From NCBI GenBank assembly GCA_030847615.1, contig JAUMIR010000002.1, positions 288,590,028-288,654,027 on the forward strand: a stretch of 64,000 bases of DNA, read 5' to 3'. The position numbers and the translations under genes were made by a program. The stretch comes from Gambelia wislizenii (lineage: Eukaryota; Chordata; Lepidosauria; Squamata; Crotaphytidae). Of this stretch, positions 42,595 to 53,969 are shown piece after piece; the first letter of the stretch is position 1, and the number at the start of each line of letters is the position of its first letter. The notes under the pieces are model-generated. The model was not told the origin of the DNA, made no database searches, and saw only the letters and a program-made list of their open reading frames with translations.

Positions 42595-44205
42595 AAAGCA
42601 GCCAGAGGTGGGCTGGCTGAGTGGGTGAGGAGAGTAGTGAATACATCACTGCAGCAAGGAAAGTTTCCATCCTGCCTAAAAGAGGCTGTGGTGAGGCTGT
42701 TACTAAAGAAGGTCTCACTGGATCCCACAATTCTGAATCATTATTGGCCAGTCTCCAACATTCCATTTTTGGGCAAGGTTCTGGAGTGTCTGGTGGCCTC
42801 CCAGATCCAGGGGTTTCTGGATGAAATGGATTATCTAGATCCTTTTCAATCTGGCTTCAGGCCTGGTTATGGGACAGAGACCACTTTGCTTGCCTTGGTG
42901 GATGACCTACACAGGGAACTGGACAGGGGGAGTGTATCCCTGTTGGTTCTGCTGGACCTCTCAGCAGCTTTCATTACCATCAACAATGGCATCCTTCTGG
43001 GTCACCTCTCTGGGATGGTCCTTGGGGCACTCTTATGCAGTGGTTCTGTTCTTTCTTGGAGGGGCAAACTCAGAAGGTGGTACTGGTGGACTCCTGTTCA
43101 ACACCCTACACGTTGGCCTAAGGGGTCCTTCAGGGTTCTGTCTTGTCCCCCATGCTATTAAACATCTACATGAAACTGCTGGGAGAGGTCATTTGGAGTT
43201 TTGGGGTTCGGTGTCACCAGTATGCTGATGACACCCAACTCTATCTCTCCTTTCCATCTGATTCTAAGGAAACTGTCTTGGTACTGAATTGATGTTTATT
43301 GTCAGTAATGGACTGGATGAGGGCTAGGGTTGAATTGAAACTTAATCCAGACAAGACAGAGTTGCTCCTGGTCAGTTCAAAAGGCAGATCAGGGAATAAG
43401 GATCCAGCCTGTGCAGGATGCGGCTACACTACTGGACTCAACTCTGAGCCTGGATACCCAGGTTTCAGCACTGGCCAGGAGTGCATTTGCACATTTAAAT
43501 CTAGTGCGCCAGCTGCATCCGTTCCTTGAGACATCATATCTGGCTATGGTGACACATGCCTTGATTGCATCCCATTTGGACTACTGTAATGCACTCTGTG
43601 GGGGCTGCCTTTGTAAAATGTTCAGAAACTACAGCTGGTCCAAGAATGCTGCAGCCAGAATGCTGACTGGGATCCGTTATAGGTAGTGTATAATTCCTGT
43701 GTTTAAACAGCTTCACTTGCTACTGGTTCATTTCTGGGTGCTGATCATGACCTATAAAGTCCTATATGGCTTAGTTTCACACTATCTAAAAGATCATATC
43801 TCCATCTATGAACCTGCAAGGGTTTTATGAACTTGAGGGGAAGGCTTTCTCTCAGTCCCATCGCCATCACAGGCTCGTTTGGTGAGGACACGAGAGAGAG
43901 CCTTCTCAGTGGCTGCTCCTACCCTTTGGAACTCCCTCCCGTGGGAGGCTAGGCTGGCCCACTCCCTGTCTTTGTTTTGCGGGCAGGCAAAAACGTTTTT
44001 ATTCAGGCCTTTGATGTATAACTGGGCCTGTGCGGCTTTAATCAGAGTGTGTTTTTAATGTTGCTTTATCTGTTTTTTTCTTACTTTGTATGTCTTTAAT
44101 TAATTTTAATTGCTTTTAACTGTGATTTCAATTGTTTTGTTAGCTGTCTTGGGTCCCACTTTGGGAGAAAGGTGGCATATAAATTGCATAAATAAATAAA
44201 TAATA
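42595..44205 (+). mobile_element. L2 LINE with RT core, 5'-truncated
   Basis: The frames give VVNTSLQQGKFPSCLKEAVV, FLDEMDYLDPFQSGFRPGYG, LLVLLDLSAAFITINNGILL, then [11 protein letters not shown] (about 43214-43246, the RT catalytic box), LKLNPDKTELLLVSSKG, IASHLDYCNALCGGCL and NAAARMLTG. The tail is 'gtggcatataaattgcataa' with (AAAT)n. The order and motifs identify L2. Multiple frameshifts are present. Confidence 0.88.
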
Positions 44206-44639
44206 AAGTGTGGATGCACCCCAGGACACAAACATAAAAATGAATCCCAAAGGCCACTTAATAATATTTGTACTTAGTAGAACAAACAATACACAAAGTT
44301 TTCTTTTAGTAAAGAGTATCATACACACATTTTAGACATGTGCTTTTACCAGCAGGCTGAGGTCTTGTACAGTATTTGGAAGTTTCAGCAATAGCTTGGT
44401 TGCTGAGGAAGGGACTTTTAATGGGCGCTATCCATACAGTAATTCTTTTATTGATGAGCTCTCAAATTGTTTTTAATGCTTTTAATGCAATTATACTTTA
44501 GATGAGTTTTAATATTATCACTTTTTGAGATAAATCTAGTTGTTTGTTCCAACTGGAAGAGAATGAACACTGTTGTTGTGTATATTCAACTTGTTTCTGA
44601 GTTAAGTTGACTATATAGTCATTGGTCCTCAGGGACGAT

Positions 44640-45390
44640 GGCCCACATTCACCATATTCAGAAGGAGGGGGGCTGAAAACTCCAAATGGATCATTATAAC
44701 AGCTTTCACTATTTCCAGAAATCCTTTTTAAAAAGTGTGTGATGATGCGCACAATTAGTTGTCTGATCAACCAATTCGACAAGGGGCACACAGCAGAGCT
44801 TAAATCTGATTGAGCAGACCTCGGAGGGGGAAGGCTCAAAGGGGAAGGCTTGCAATGCAGGTGCCGCGATTGTTGTTCTTTCCTTCTGTCCTCCCCTCCT
44901 TCCCTCCCATAATCTTCCCGGGGATTATGAGTACCTGCATTGCGCACTCTGATTACGAAGATGATTGGGTTGATAGATGGGGAACCCAGAGCTCTCCAAG
45001 AGCTCCTCCATCTCTCTCTGTGTGTGCGTGTGTCTCCCCCTCCCCCCTCCCTCCATTGCCTCCCTGTCTCTTCCACCACCTCTCTCCATGATGTAATCCT
45101 TAATGCAGCCTCTGGCTACATGAATGACAACCGCGAGCAGAAAGAAGAGGGCGAGGAGGAGGAAGTGAGATCCAGAAACTGGAAAAAAAAAAGTGGGGGG
45201 AAACCTGAGGGAGGTTTTCCACTGGCAATTCACTTGTGGCCACCATCTATTCTTGGGGGGCATGCTCCATGTGAACTACAAACTCAGGTACTTTTCCCGT
45301 CATTGATCTTGCGAGTGCATCATGGGCATAAATGGACGTTGGCGCGAAAGGGAGGTAAGGCAATATTTTCCAGAATTAATTCTCCCCTCT
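44640..45390. repeat. Unassigned repeat shared with 61320-61815
   Basis: 'tcaccatattcagaaggagg' with 'gggctgaaaactccaaat', 'caaccaattcgacaagggg' and 'cgaaagggaggtaag' recur in the same order at 61320-61815. It looks like a non-autonomous DNA element. Open frames of 90-190 codons across it are not conserved. Confidence 0.55.
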
Positions 45391-45828
45391 AGCTGACCCC
45401 CTTATCTTCAGAGTCCTAGTCCAAAGCCCAGACCACAATACCACACTTGCTCTCTGCATAAATAGAATGAACAGGACGTGTTAAATCACCACCTTTGTAA
45501 AGCCCATTAATTTAATGGATGTGCTCTGGTTGGAACCAAGGCTGGAATCCTACTGATTAGTTCCAACTAGAGTAGACTCAATCTGTTAACTGGTGAATCA
45601 ACACATAAGTAGCTCCCACTGGTTCAATGGGTTTACTCAAATTGGGACTATCAATAGGTGCAAACCCAACAAGTGGATTTAACATTTTATGTTATTATTT
45701 GTACCTATCACTTTTGTTGTGAGAAAGGTATGTAGGTCTGAGGAGGGAATAACTGAGAGTCTGAGGTATAGAAATTACCAGTAATCAGGCCAGTTGAAAA
45801 CCCTTTAAATCCATTTTTTTCTGCACAG

Positions 45829-45957
45829 ATTGTGGGAATCTATGAAAACATCATTTTTTACTGGCCCTCACTGCTCTGCCAGGCATTTCTGCTGGGCAGA
45901 TTTGCCCATATGTTTGTGAAGGTGTCATGGTTGAAGTTCCAGATGACTCATCAAAAT
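45829..45957 (+). CDS. STRA6L: STRA6-like copy B exon, fourth TM helix
   Basis: This 129-nt exon (acceptor ctgcacag, donor gtgagt) has phase 0 at both ends. It encodes IVGIYENIIFYWPSLLCQAF and LLGRFAHMFVKVSWLKFQMT. The I-Y-x-x-x then long helix aligns with the I-Y-K-Y-Y helix of STRA6. Readthrough into the intron keeps an open frame to 46245 but has no similarity. Confidence 0.87.
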
Positions 45958-46202
45958 GTGAGTATTCTTGCTTTGTTCCACATGTTGAAATTTCCTCACC
46001 TGTCTATTAGGGCATCTTCATGCACCCATTTCACTTACCTAAGTGTGACAGAAGATAGGTGCAACATTCTTAGTTACAGTTACATCAGGTCCTTTGTCTA
46101 TGCTTTTGGCTTTCTTGTTTGCCTTGAAGATATGTGTGAGCTGAACACTGGATCAGCTCTCGTCTACCCCTTGTGCTTAGGTAGGCTGACTATCTTTCTT
46201 TT

Positions 46203-46204
<2 letters not shown>

Positions 46205-46233
<29 letters not shown>

Positions 46234-46318
46234 TTATTTATATAGATATCTTATATCTCTATCTCTATCTCTATCTCTATCTCTATCTCTATCTCTATCT
46301 CTGTCTCTATCTCTATAA
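46205..46318. repeat. (CA)n and (TATCTC)n microsatellites
   Basis: CA repeat 46205-46231, then tandem tatctc hexamers 46250-46318 with one variant unit. Confidence 0.95.
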
Positions 46319-46711
46319 AAGAGTTGGGTATGTTTCCAACTCTTGGGTATGTTTCCTTTCCCAGTGTGCTGATTGGCTGCTCAGGAAACACACCCAACCA
46401 ATCACCACCCACATGCCAATTCCCTCTCCACTTCACAATCCACACCTGCCATTCAATATGCACCCACACCCCCAGCCTCACAAGGGCCTCTCACTCCCTC
46501 AGCCAGCCACAGGCTGCGATGGGAACTAGGCAGTCAACTGGCAGTGGCTGCTGGATGGCGCTGCTGCCGCTGCGACAGAACCCAGGCAGTCAACTGGCAA
46601 TGGTGGCAGTGGCAGGATGCTGCTGCCGCTGCTGTGATAGGAACCATGCAGTCAACTTGCGATGGTGACAGCGGTGGGGCACTGCTGCTGCTGCAGCACC
46701 AAAATCTAGAC

Positions 46712-46849
46712 CAGTGGTTTTCAACCTGTGGGTCTCCAGATGTTGTTGGACTATAGTTCCCAGAATCCCTCACTATTGGCTTTGCTGTCTCGAGTTTCTG
46801 GGAACGGTAGTCCAACAACATCTGGAGACCCACAGGTTGAGAACCACAG
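46712..46849. mobile_element. hAT-type fold-back MITE with 8-bp target duplication
   Basis: Left arm cagtggttttcaacctgtgg and right arm ccacaggttgagaaccacag are reverse complements, and pairing extends over about 55 bp. The flanks atctagac (46704-46711) and atccagac (46850-46857) differ at one base, the 8-bp length expected of hAT transposition. Confidence 0.9.
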
Positions 46850-47029
46850 ATCCAGACAGACAACTGGTGATGGTGGCGGGACATCGCTGCTGCTACTGCA
46901 ACGAGACCCGGGCAGTCAACTGGTGGCAGGCGTGGCAGGGCAACAGAGCGAGTCACCTTCAGCGATTCTGGGAAAAGCGTGGAACTCTGAGAAGGGGGAA
47001 GAGGAATTTAAATCCACCGGCCTACCTTA

Positions 47030-47640
47030 CAGGGTTGTCATGAGATCTACTGGACTTTTTAAAGGAGTTTTTAATGGTGTATGGTATGCAGGTCCAGCTA
47101 ATATAGATGAAATACATGCTTTTATGTCCATGTATCTTCACGGAAAAATTGTTTGCAAAACTGCCTGTAGAAAAAGTGGGAGAGGTACATTGGTGAAGTT
47201 AGACAATTGTAATGTGCTCTATGCAGGGCTGCCCGTGAAAAGTGTTCAGAAGCTAAAGTTAGTCGAAAATGGGGCAGACAGACTTGTTGAACGTGTTGGA
47301 AGAACTTCATTGGCTTCCAGTTGGCTTCTGAGCTCAATTCAAGTGCTGTTTTGGCCCACAAAGATCTAAATGGCTTGTGGGGTGTCATTGTATCTGAAAG
47401 GTCACCTCTACCCAAATCAGACTGTCTGGAATTTAAGATTCTCAACGGAGGCCATGTTGAACATTACACCACTAGAGGGGGCTAGGTTGGTGAGTATATG
47501 CGACAGAGCTTTCTGTGTAGCAGTATCCCATCTATAGAACTCCTTCCCTCTGGAATTTTATGGAATTTTTTATTGGAGTAAGACCATTCTACTAAAAAAT
47601 ACAGGTCAGGCTGGCCTTCCGAATTTCCAGCAGTCAGCTA
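47030..47640 (+). mobile_element. L2-like LINE fragment
   Basis: LDNCNVLYAGLPVKSVQKLK followed by LVENGADRLVERV matches the L2 post-RT region seen at 43560-43680. Later frames show the 'SLPSGI..F' end. It is degraded. Confidence 0.7.
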
Positions 47641-48166
47641 AGACTGAATGGTTTTGGTTAACCTTTGATCCTTAAAACTAGGCATGACTACTCTGGCTGT
47701 AGTATTAAACCTAATTTTTAAAAAGAGTTTTAGACTGTTTTTAAAAGTTTCTAGTCTATTCAATGTTTTAAAAGGTTTTTTTAAACCTCTTGTACATTAC
47801 TTCAGGAGCTCTGGTGGCTTGATAAACAAGAATACTGGACACTTTTATAAATATGTGCTCATTCTCTTAGAAGGGAGATGCAAGATGGCTTCTTCAAGTT
47901 TGATAAGTTTGGAGACACCTTTTATCATTTTTAATGTTCTCCCACACACTTTGGTATTGAACAAAGGGCCACATAATTCTATTTGAATTATATTATCTTG
48001 GATGTTTGCTAGTTCCATGATACATCATTGTGTTCTAGATTTCAAAGCATCATCTTCCAAACTCCTAATTGTTCAAAGAATCAACCCTGTCTCATATTCT
48101 TTCTGTTTGCCAGTTGAAAACTGGGATCCCTGGAATAATCAGGAGCTCTTTCCCTCTCCCTTGCAG

Positions 48167-48237
48167 GAGGAGGTGTCTTTCCTGGAAGTACATCAGGCTC
48201 AGTATGTCCAACGACTGATGAGGAAGCCTCCACTGAA
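48167..48237 (+). CDS. STRA6L: STRA6-like copy B exon, cytoplasmic loop
   Basis: This 71-nt exon (acceptor ccttgcag, donor gtgagg) encodes EEVSFLEVHQAQYVQRLMRK and PPL. It aligns with the Y-L/V-x-x-L-L/M-x-R-K segment in the long intracellular loop of the family. It ends two bases into a codon completed by the next exon. Confidence 0.82.
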
Positions 48238-48647
48238 GTGAGGATGGTCATTCTGTTGGGGGGTGGGTGGGGCATTTTCCCTTTTCACACTCAAATAAAA
48301 AATTGCAAAATTTTCCTCATAGCATGTCACACATTTCAGCTATTCCTAGATATTGGGGACATTCCCAATTTTCATATGTCTCTGTTTCAGCGAATCACTG
48401 TAACTACCTACTTTGTCTGTAGCTTGCATTTTGGGGAGCCCTTTCTAATGCTGTCTAGCAGTGGTGGCTGGTGGTTCCAAAGTCAGTTTCATGATGAATC
48501 CACTTTAGGCTTTAAAGAGCTGTCCACGGTGCTGAATCCTACTCTCAAATAGGTTCAGAACTCTGGACAGCTCTTTTCAGGCTAAACCCCAGAGTGGATT
48601 CACCCTCACACTAACATCAGAAGCCCCAGCCGCCACTGCTATCCAGT

Positions 48648-48836
48648 ATACATCGTGTGTATGTATGTGCCTTCAAGTTGACTGTTGACCTATGGTAACC
48701 CCATGGATTTCATAGGGTTTTCTTAGGCAAGGAATACCCTGAGTTGGTTTTGCCAGTAACTTCCTCTGAAATATAGGCTAGCCTACAGCACCTGGTGTTA
48801 GTTGGTGGTCTCCCATCCAAGTACTAACCAGGGGTG
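48648..48836 (-). mobile_element. 5S-rRNA-headed SINE with BovB-like tail, antisense, truncated
   Basis: The minus strand carries 'gttagtacttggatgggaga' and 'ccaggtgctgtaggct', the 3' part of 5S rRNA, then 'ttcctt...ggcaaaacca' and the BovB-like end (accataggtcaacagtcaac). The 5' half of the 5S head is lost. A fuller copy lies at 63013-63236. Confidence 0.8.
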
Positions 48837-50205
48837 ACCACAATAGACTTCTCCAGATTTCAGACTCTTCTCATAGATTTGAAATGTCTGGGTTGGAGAT
48901 GGATGTGCCTCAGTGCTACTATGTGAAAATGAATGCACATGGGCATAACGTGCTGGCCCATGACTTACCTGCCACCCCTTCTATCCAAACAGTATAACTA
49001 AGATGTATGCAGTGATCTTATAAGGAAGAGCCTTCCTGTGATTATGTCTGCCACCCTAAGCACAATTAACTGTGAGTGAGCCCCACTGAACACACTAGCA
49101 TTTACTATTAAATAGGTATAAATAAATGTGTGGTTTTTTAGAGGGGGGAAACCCCCAAATTTTCACTCAAAGGTGAAAGGACCTAAATTGAGCTTATCCT
49201 ACTTTGGATACACCATGAGAAATTTGGACACACCATTACACACTGTTAAAAAAACAATCATGCTGGGCAAAGTTGAAGGCAGTAGGGAAGGGGAAAGACC
49301 ACAGGGCAGGTAGATTGAATTAATAAAGGAAAACACAACTCTGAGGAAAACAATAAGAAAATTTGGAGATCACAGATTCATAGACCATTATAAATTGAAA
49401 TAAACTTGACAGCACATAGTGCACACAAATATGTATATGATTCTAGTGTAGGTGTTCTATCCAACTTTCTTAAAGAAATGGTTATAAGTTTACCAACAGA
49501 TGCTATTTAAAAAGGCAGTGGAGGCACAGAGACTGACATAGAGCATATGTATTGCATACAGAAAGTTAAGAAGAAGTAGGGAAGATGAAAATCTACAGCA
49601 CAGGGCAGTATCTCTATTGTCTGTTTTCATCTAAGAGAACCTGGAGCATCAAATGCTTTCACCATAGAAAATAGCCTAAATAAAGGTGTAATACCCATAA
49701 TTGGCCAGTTGCTACAGGCCTTTTAGTGATGAATCATAATCCAGAATGTGTTGACAGTGCCCCTTGCCTTTCTTTCTGAACCCATGCTTAAATTTGTGTT
49801 TACTGGTAGGCTAACTGGTACTAATAGTATTCATTGACTAATGGTCAACTTAATAAAGTGGCCCAATGAAGAGCTATAGGCCTGAATCTTGTTGGTTACT
49901 GCCAACTAGAATAGATCAATTGATTCAGTTGCTGAATGATGAGTTGAACTATAGGTAAATTCCACTGATTCAAGGCATCTACTCTAGTTTGAACTAATAA
50001 AAGGAATCAGGCCATTGTTCACAATGGAGAGAAGTCACCTGCTGAGGATGATTCTAGTTGGGTCCACACTTCGTTATCAGAAATGAAATCAGAGGAGAAA
50101 AAGATGTTTTCCCTAAAACTACAACATTTCCCAACTACAACACCATTTCTTCCTTATTTCCATTGAGACCCATCTCATCAGTGTTGTTCGCGCATTGTCT
50201 CTTAC
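48837..50205 (+). other. Intron of copy B, no repeat or gene recognised
   Basis: AT-rich sequence without recognisable family. Only the acceptor region near 50208 is of note. Confidence 0.5.
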
Positions 50206-50211
50206 CAGCAG

Positions 50212-50323
50212 GCAGCCTGAGAAATCCTGGATCCAACGTAAGGTGTATGAATGGGACCCTTACTTTCAGTTCCCCGGCAGAATGATCAGCATGGCTGTGC
50301 TGGCCACCATATGCCTCTACATG
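50212..50323 (+). CDS. STRA6L: STRA6-like copy B exon, fifth TM helix, NAGNAG acceptor
   Basis: The exon encodes QPEKSWIQRKVYEWDPYFQF and PGRMISMAVLATICLYM, the loop and start of the next helix (P-x-F...L aligns with the family's P-G-F-H-x-P-L-K-L). The acceptor sequence cagcag offers AG at 50207-50208 or 50210-50211. The choice changes K to N-R without altering the frame. Donor gtaagc at 50324. Confidence 0.85.
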
Positions 50324-50597
50324 GTAAGCTTGAGAGCACTGCATATTGTTTAGGGTTTTCCTTTTCTTCCTGGACAAACAGCTTTTTCAGGGTGCTGATT
50401 TTGTCTGCACAGTATGTCCAAGAACTTTTAGGATGGGTACTGCAGTTTAAGTGAAGAAAAGAAGTGTTAAAATATCAGCTCTCAGCTTGCTGAGATGTAC
50501 TGGTAATGGTTTTTCACCATCTCCACCAACCAGAGAGCTGGCTGATGCCCTGAGAATTGCTCATTGCCCTTTTTAAAGCCTAGAGACTCCAGGGGGT

Positions 50598-51243
50598 TGT
50601 GTAGATGAGAAGATATAATGCTGATTCCTGCACATGACTGCAAATTCACAGCAGTGTTCATTTGTCTCCATGATCTTTTGGCAAAATTGATAATATGCGA
50701 AGCGATCTCCGTTTGAAGTGCATACGCTTGTGAATCGGATGGTGGCCGAGAAAATTAGCATGTTATTTTTCTCCACACATTGTCGCCACTGCACAGTATT
50801 TTTTTAAACTTTAAAGCAAAGGTGCACAAGTCCAACCTTCTGCTTAAAAAAGCTATTTGATTGCCTCAGAGCAACCAGAGCTATTTGGTTGCCTCAGTGT
50901 GTGATCGCCAATTCAAAAATCCAAAATCCAAAATGGCACTTCCGGCCATTTCCTTGCTGGCAAGCCTGCCCCCAGTGCATGTCCAAATAATCAGCTGTCC
51001 ACTTCTACTCCTCTCTGAGAACGTGCAGCATCCCGAATCGATTGTCCAAGTGAGTGGTAATGGGCATTTCCACACATTATTTTTTAAAAATTCAAGAAAA
51101 AGGCCATGAAGGCTTTTCCCAAATAGTTTTTGGAGTTTTTGGCCCCTTTCCTTCTGAGTAAGGTGAATCACTGCAGGATCTCATTGGAACAAAAGGTATT
51201 CTCCTCAATTGCTATGAGGAGTATTTTCACCATCTAGACAACA
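50598..51243. mobile_element. Non-autonomous TIR element (same family as 26300)
   Basis: Ends 'ttgtgtagatgagaagatat' and 'ttttcaccatctagacaaca' are inverted. Shared landmarks include 'ccttgctggcaagcctgccc' and 'gaggagtattttcaccat'. No coding capacity. Confidence 0.72.
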
Positions 51244-51605
51244 CCGAGAAATTGCTTAGAGTAGAAGCACAGAGCAATACGGTATTTTCTACATCAGCAA
51301 AACTGGCAATTGAATTTAGCTGGTCCACTAGTCAAAAAAAGTCAATTGAAGCCAAATCATAGGTGTTATCTAGCGGTCTGAGATTGTTGGAATCCTCACT
51401 GTGGTGCAAGCCTTTCAGATGATGAAAGTCTTCTTTCTCTGATGGATAAATCCATCCTTGAGCGGGTAAATGCAGCCATTTTCATAGCAAATAAAAGCAG
51501 TACCACAATCACCTGCTCATGGCTGGATTAGCAGCATGAAATATTTTTAGAGGACAAGCTATTGGTAAGGTAATTAAGAAGCTTTTAAATCTATTTTCCC
51601 TCCAG

Positions 51606-51762
51606 TTTGTTGTGATGGAACATTATGTTTACATTCATGTTTCACGTGCACTGGAAACCTTGGAGTTGGATTTTGAGGAGCTTGCTGCTAACACATCCAG
51701 CAATGTATCAGAAGTAGTTGCAAGTGTCCAACATTTGAAAGAATTCATTGCCACTGTAGAAG
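51606..51762 (+). CDS. STRA6L: STRA6-like copy B exon, extracellular loop
   Basis: This 157-nt exon (acceptor ccctccag, donor gtacta) encodes FVVMEHYVYIHVSRALETLE, LDFEELAANTSSNVSEVVAS and VQHLKEFIATVE. It completes a helix and gives the loop corresponding to the human segment after TM5. N-T-S and N-V-S are two potential N-glycosylation sequons. Confidence 0.85.
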
Positions 51763-51815
51763 GTACTAGTTTGGGAGGATCTTAGTTCTAAAACCAGTTT
51801 CTGATGTATTGAGTA

Positions 51816-52318
51816 TAGTAGCACCCCCGTATCCGTGGGGGATTGGTTCTGCACCCCCTCCCCCCGCGGAAGCGAATTCAGCAGATAATAGCGAATGCCA
51901 TCCCTGGGGCCATCAAGCCTTCTCCCCTTCTCCCTTCGCCCCCGCCATGGCAATAGGAGCTGTCCTGAGGGAAGGGGGGCAAGATCACTCCTCCCCCTTC
52001 CTTCGCCCCTGCCATGGCCCTGCCACAGAGGCGATCGCAGGGGCGAAGGGGGAAGGGGCTAGATTGCTCCCCTCTTCCCCCTTCACCCCTGCCATGGCCC
52101 TGCAACAGCGGTGATTGTGGGGATGAAGGGGGAAGGGGAGGAGGCTAGATTGCTCCACCCTTCCCCCTTCACCCCCACAATCACTGCAGTGGTGACCAGG
52201 AGCCCTCCCAGGGGAAGGGACGGGAGAGGTGCGATTCCTCCCCCCCTTCCCCTGCCATCGCCAACTGTGAATAATTGAATCCGCAGTTGGTGAATCAGCA
52301 GATGCAGAGGTGCTACTG
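51816..52318. mobile_element. TIR MITE (CAGTAGCA family) with GC-rich tandem core
   Basis: Left end tagtagcacccccgtatccg, right end cagatgcagaggtgctactg, TA at 51814-51815 and 52319-52320. The core (about 51910-52240) repeats a unit with 'cttcgcccctgccatggccc' and 'ggggcgaagggggaagggg' at roughly 70-95-bp spacing. Confidence 0.85.
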
Positions 52319-53331
52319 TATATGGATATTGGCCACAAAAAAGGGGGGAAAAACCTGAGCAATACATATATGGATGTATTTACAATACTTACATGTATGG
52401 ATGCCCTTTTTCAGGTCCTGCACAGGCTGGTATTCCCTTCCCCCTGTGTAGTGCTTAAACCCCTCAACACCATAAAATCTCAAAGCCAGTTCGCAGGGCC
52501 ATTCTGTGCTTCATAGCAAGCAAGCAGGGTTGGGGAAGCAGTCAAGCTGCCTCCCCGTAGCTAGATACACGATCCATCTGGCTATAGGGAGGCAGCCAAA
52601 TGCTTCTCTGATCCTGACTGCTTGCCATGAAGTAGAGAATGGCCATGCGCAGTGGCTTTGCGGCTTTACAGTAAGTTGGGCAGGGTGGAGGGGGGATATG
52701 ACTCTGTGTAGTATAATTCTGCATGCAGATGTTTACCATACCTTGAGGGGATAATGGATTGAGCCATGGTGTGACAAGATTCAATATGTTATTGAGATAC
52801 AAGGGCTACAATGTACCTTCACTTAAAACTGCCCCCTGTCTTTCAACTATTAGTCTTCTTGTGTGTTCATAGATCCCATGACAATGTGTCACTACCATGA
52901 GGAAAAACTCATGTGGTGATGAAAGACTAATGGGACTCTGGAAATTTGCCCCAGCCTAGCTTTTCTTTCCCCTTTTCATGGCAGATCAAACACCAGAACT
53001 AAGGATATACAAATCCCTGTTACCGCTGGGCTTAGTGTGGGAGAAGTCACTTTTCTCCAGAAAGGACTCGGAGTTTGGAAAAGTAACTTTTTGGACTGAA
53101 ACTGTCAGAATTTCTTGAGCCATAATTGCCATTCCATGTTGGTTGGGGATTCTGAGAGTTGTAGTTGAAAAGTAACTTTTCCAAGCTGTGGGCTTTGAAT
53201 GGAAGCTTCCTTTGAGCAACTCTGCCTGTTGTTCAGGAATGATAATGGAACTAGGGGTGAGCAATGAAATGGCCATGCTTGCTGATATGTGGAAAGAATG
53301 AGGCTAAAGATGACGGTTCTTTGTCCCACAG

Positions 53332-53407
53332 GTGTTTGGACTTTCACCACCATCACTGCCTGTCTCACATGCATCAGCTACGTGTTCCATGTCTTAGCCT
53401 GCTACAG
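53332..53407 (+). CDS. STRA6L: STRA6-like copy B exon, sixth TM helix
   Basis: Acceptor gtcccacag, donor gtatgc. Encodes VWTFTTITACLTCISYVFHV then LACY, a single hydrophobic helix aligning with W-A-L-E-V...L of the family. Confidence 0.85.
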
Positions 53408-53641
53408 GTATGCATATACTCTGTCCTGAGTTTGTGACAGTCTGTACCTCTGCTGGAGCATGGGCATGAGAAGTCTCAAATTTCTGGCTGATCCGAGAAC
53501 AGTTTACAAGCTGGCCTCGTTCCAGTCACATGGCTCAACTGAATAGCGTATGACTCTGCAACTACAAGGGCTAGAAGCTTATGTTTAAAAAATGTTGAAG
53601 TTTTGACTCAGTTTCCAAAGTATGATAATGTGTTTTTCTAG

Positions 53642-53723
53642 AAAACACATGAAGCGACTGTGGGCAGGACAGAAGGAATTCCTTCCACTGGTATTCAGGA
53701 AACTTTCATCTTCTCAAAGTGTG
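53642..53723 (+). CDS. STRA6L: STRA6-like copy B exon, cytoplasmic loop
   Basis: Acceptor tttttctag, donor gtgagt. Encodes KHMKRLWAGQKEFLPLVFRK then LSSSQSV, a basic loop between helices, in phase with both neighbours. Confidence 0.83.
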
Positions 53724-53969
53724 GTGAGTCCTCAATCTCTTTGATCCTTAAGTCTGTCCTCAAGACCTACTTCTGTAAAGAAACCCCACCTTGGAGCAGC
53801 CATTGTGATCTCATAATAAATGTTGCTGCTACCCGACTCTCCTCCTATCTCATTCAGAAAGAGAGAGAAATTTTTAACTGGTAAAGACATGTTTTAGTTC
53901 ATAGGGCTATGAATTAAAAGTACAACATTGTGATATACTGCACTGGAATGAGAAATGAAAAGAAAATGT

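Larger units (their letters stand above)
39055..45828 (+). other. Intron of copy B (6.8 kb)
   Basis: It contains a SINE interrupted twice by RTE-like LINE tails (39908-40668), an unassigned C-rich repeat (40845-41290), an antisense CR1 (42133-42463), an L2 (42595-44205) and an unassigned repeat (44640-45390). 41291-42132 and 45391-45828 show nothing clear, apart from a possible decayed palindromic MITE near 41995-42125. Confidence 0.65.

Noticed and set aside
44498..45079. 193-codon minus-strand open frame
   Set aside because: It overlaps an interspersed repeat whose other copy (61320-61815) does not keep the frame.
45958..46245. Extension of the 45829 exon as an open frame to 46245
   Set aside because: A good gtgagt donor sits at 45958, the next exon joins in phase, and the extension runs into a CA microsatellite.
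45958..48166. Suspected missing transmembrane exon in copy B
   Set aside because: On closer alignment the exon at 45829 already supplies the I-Y-x...helix, and the previous two exons supply TM3, so no exon is missing.
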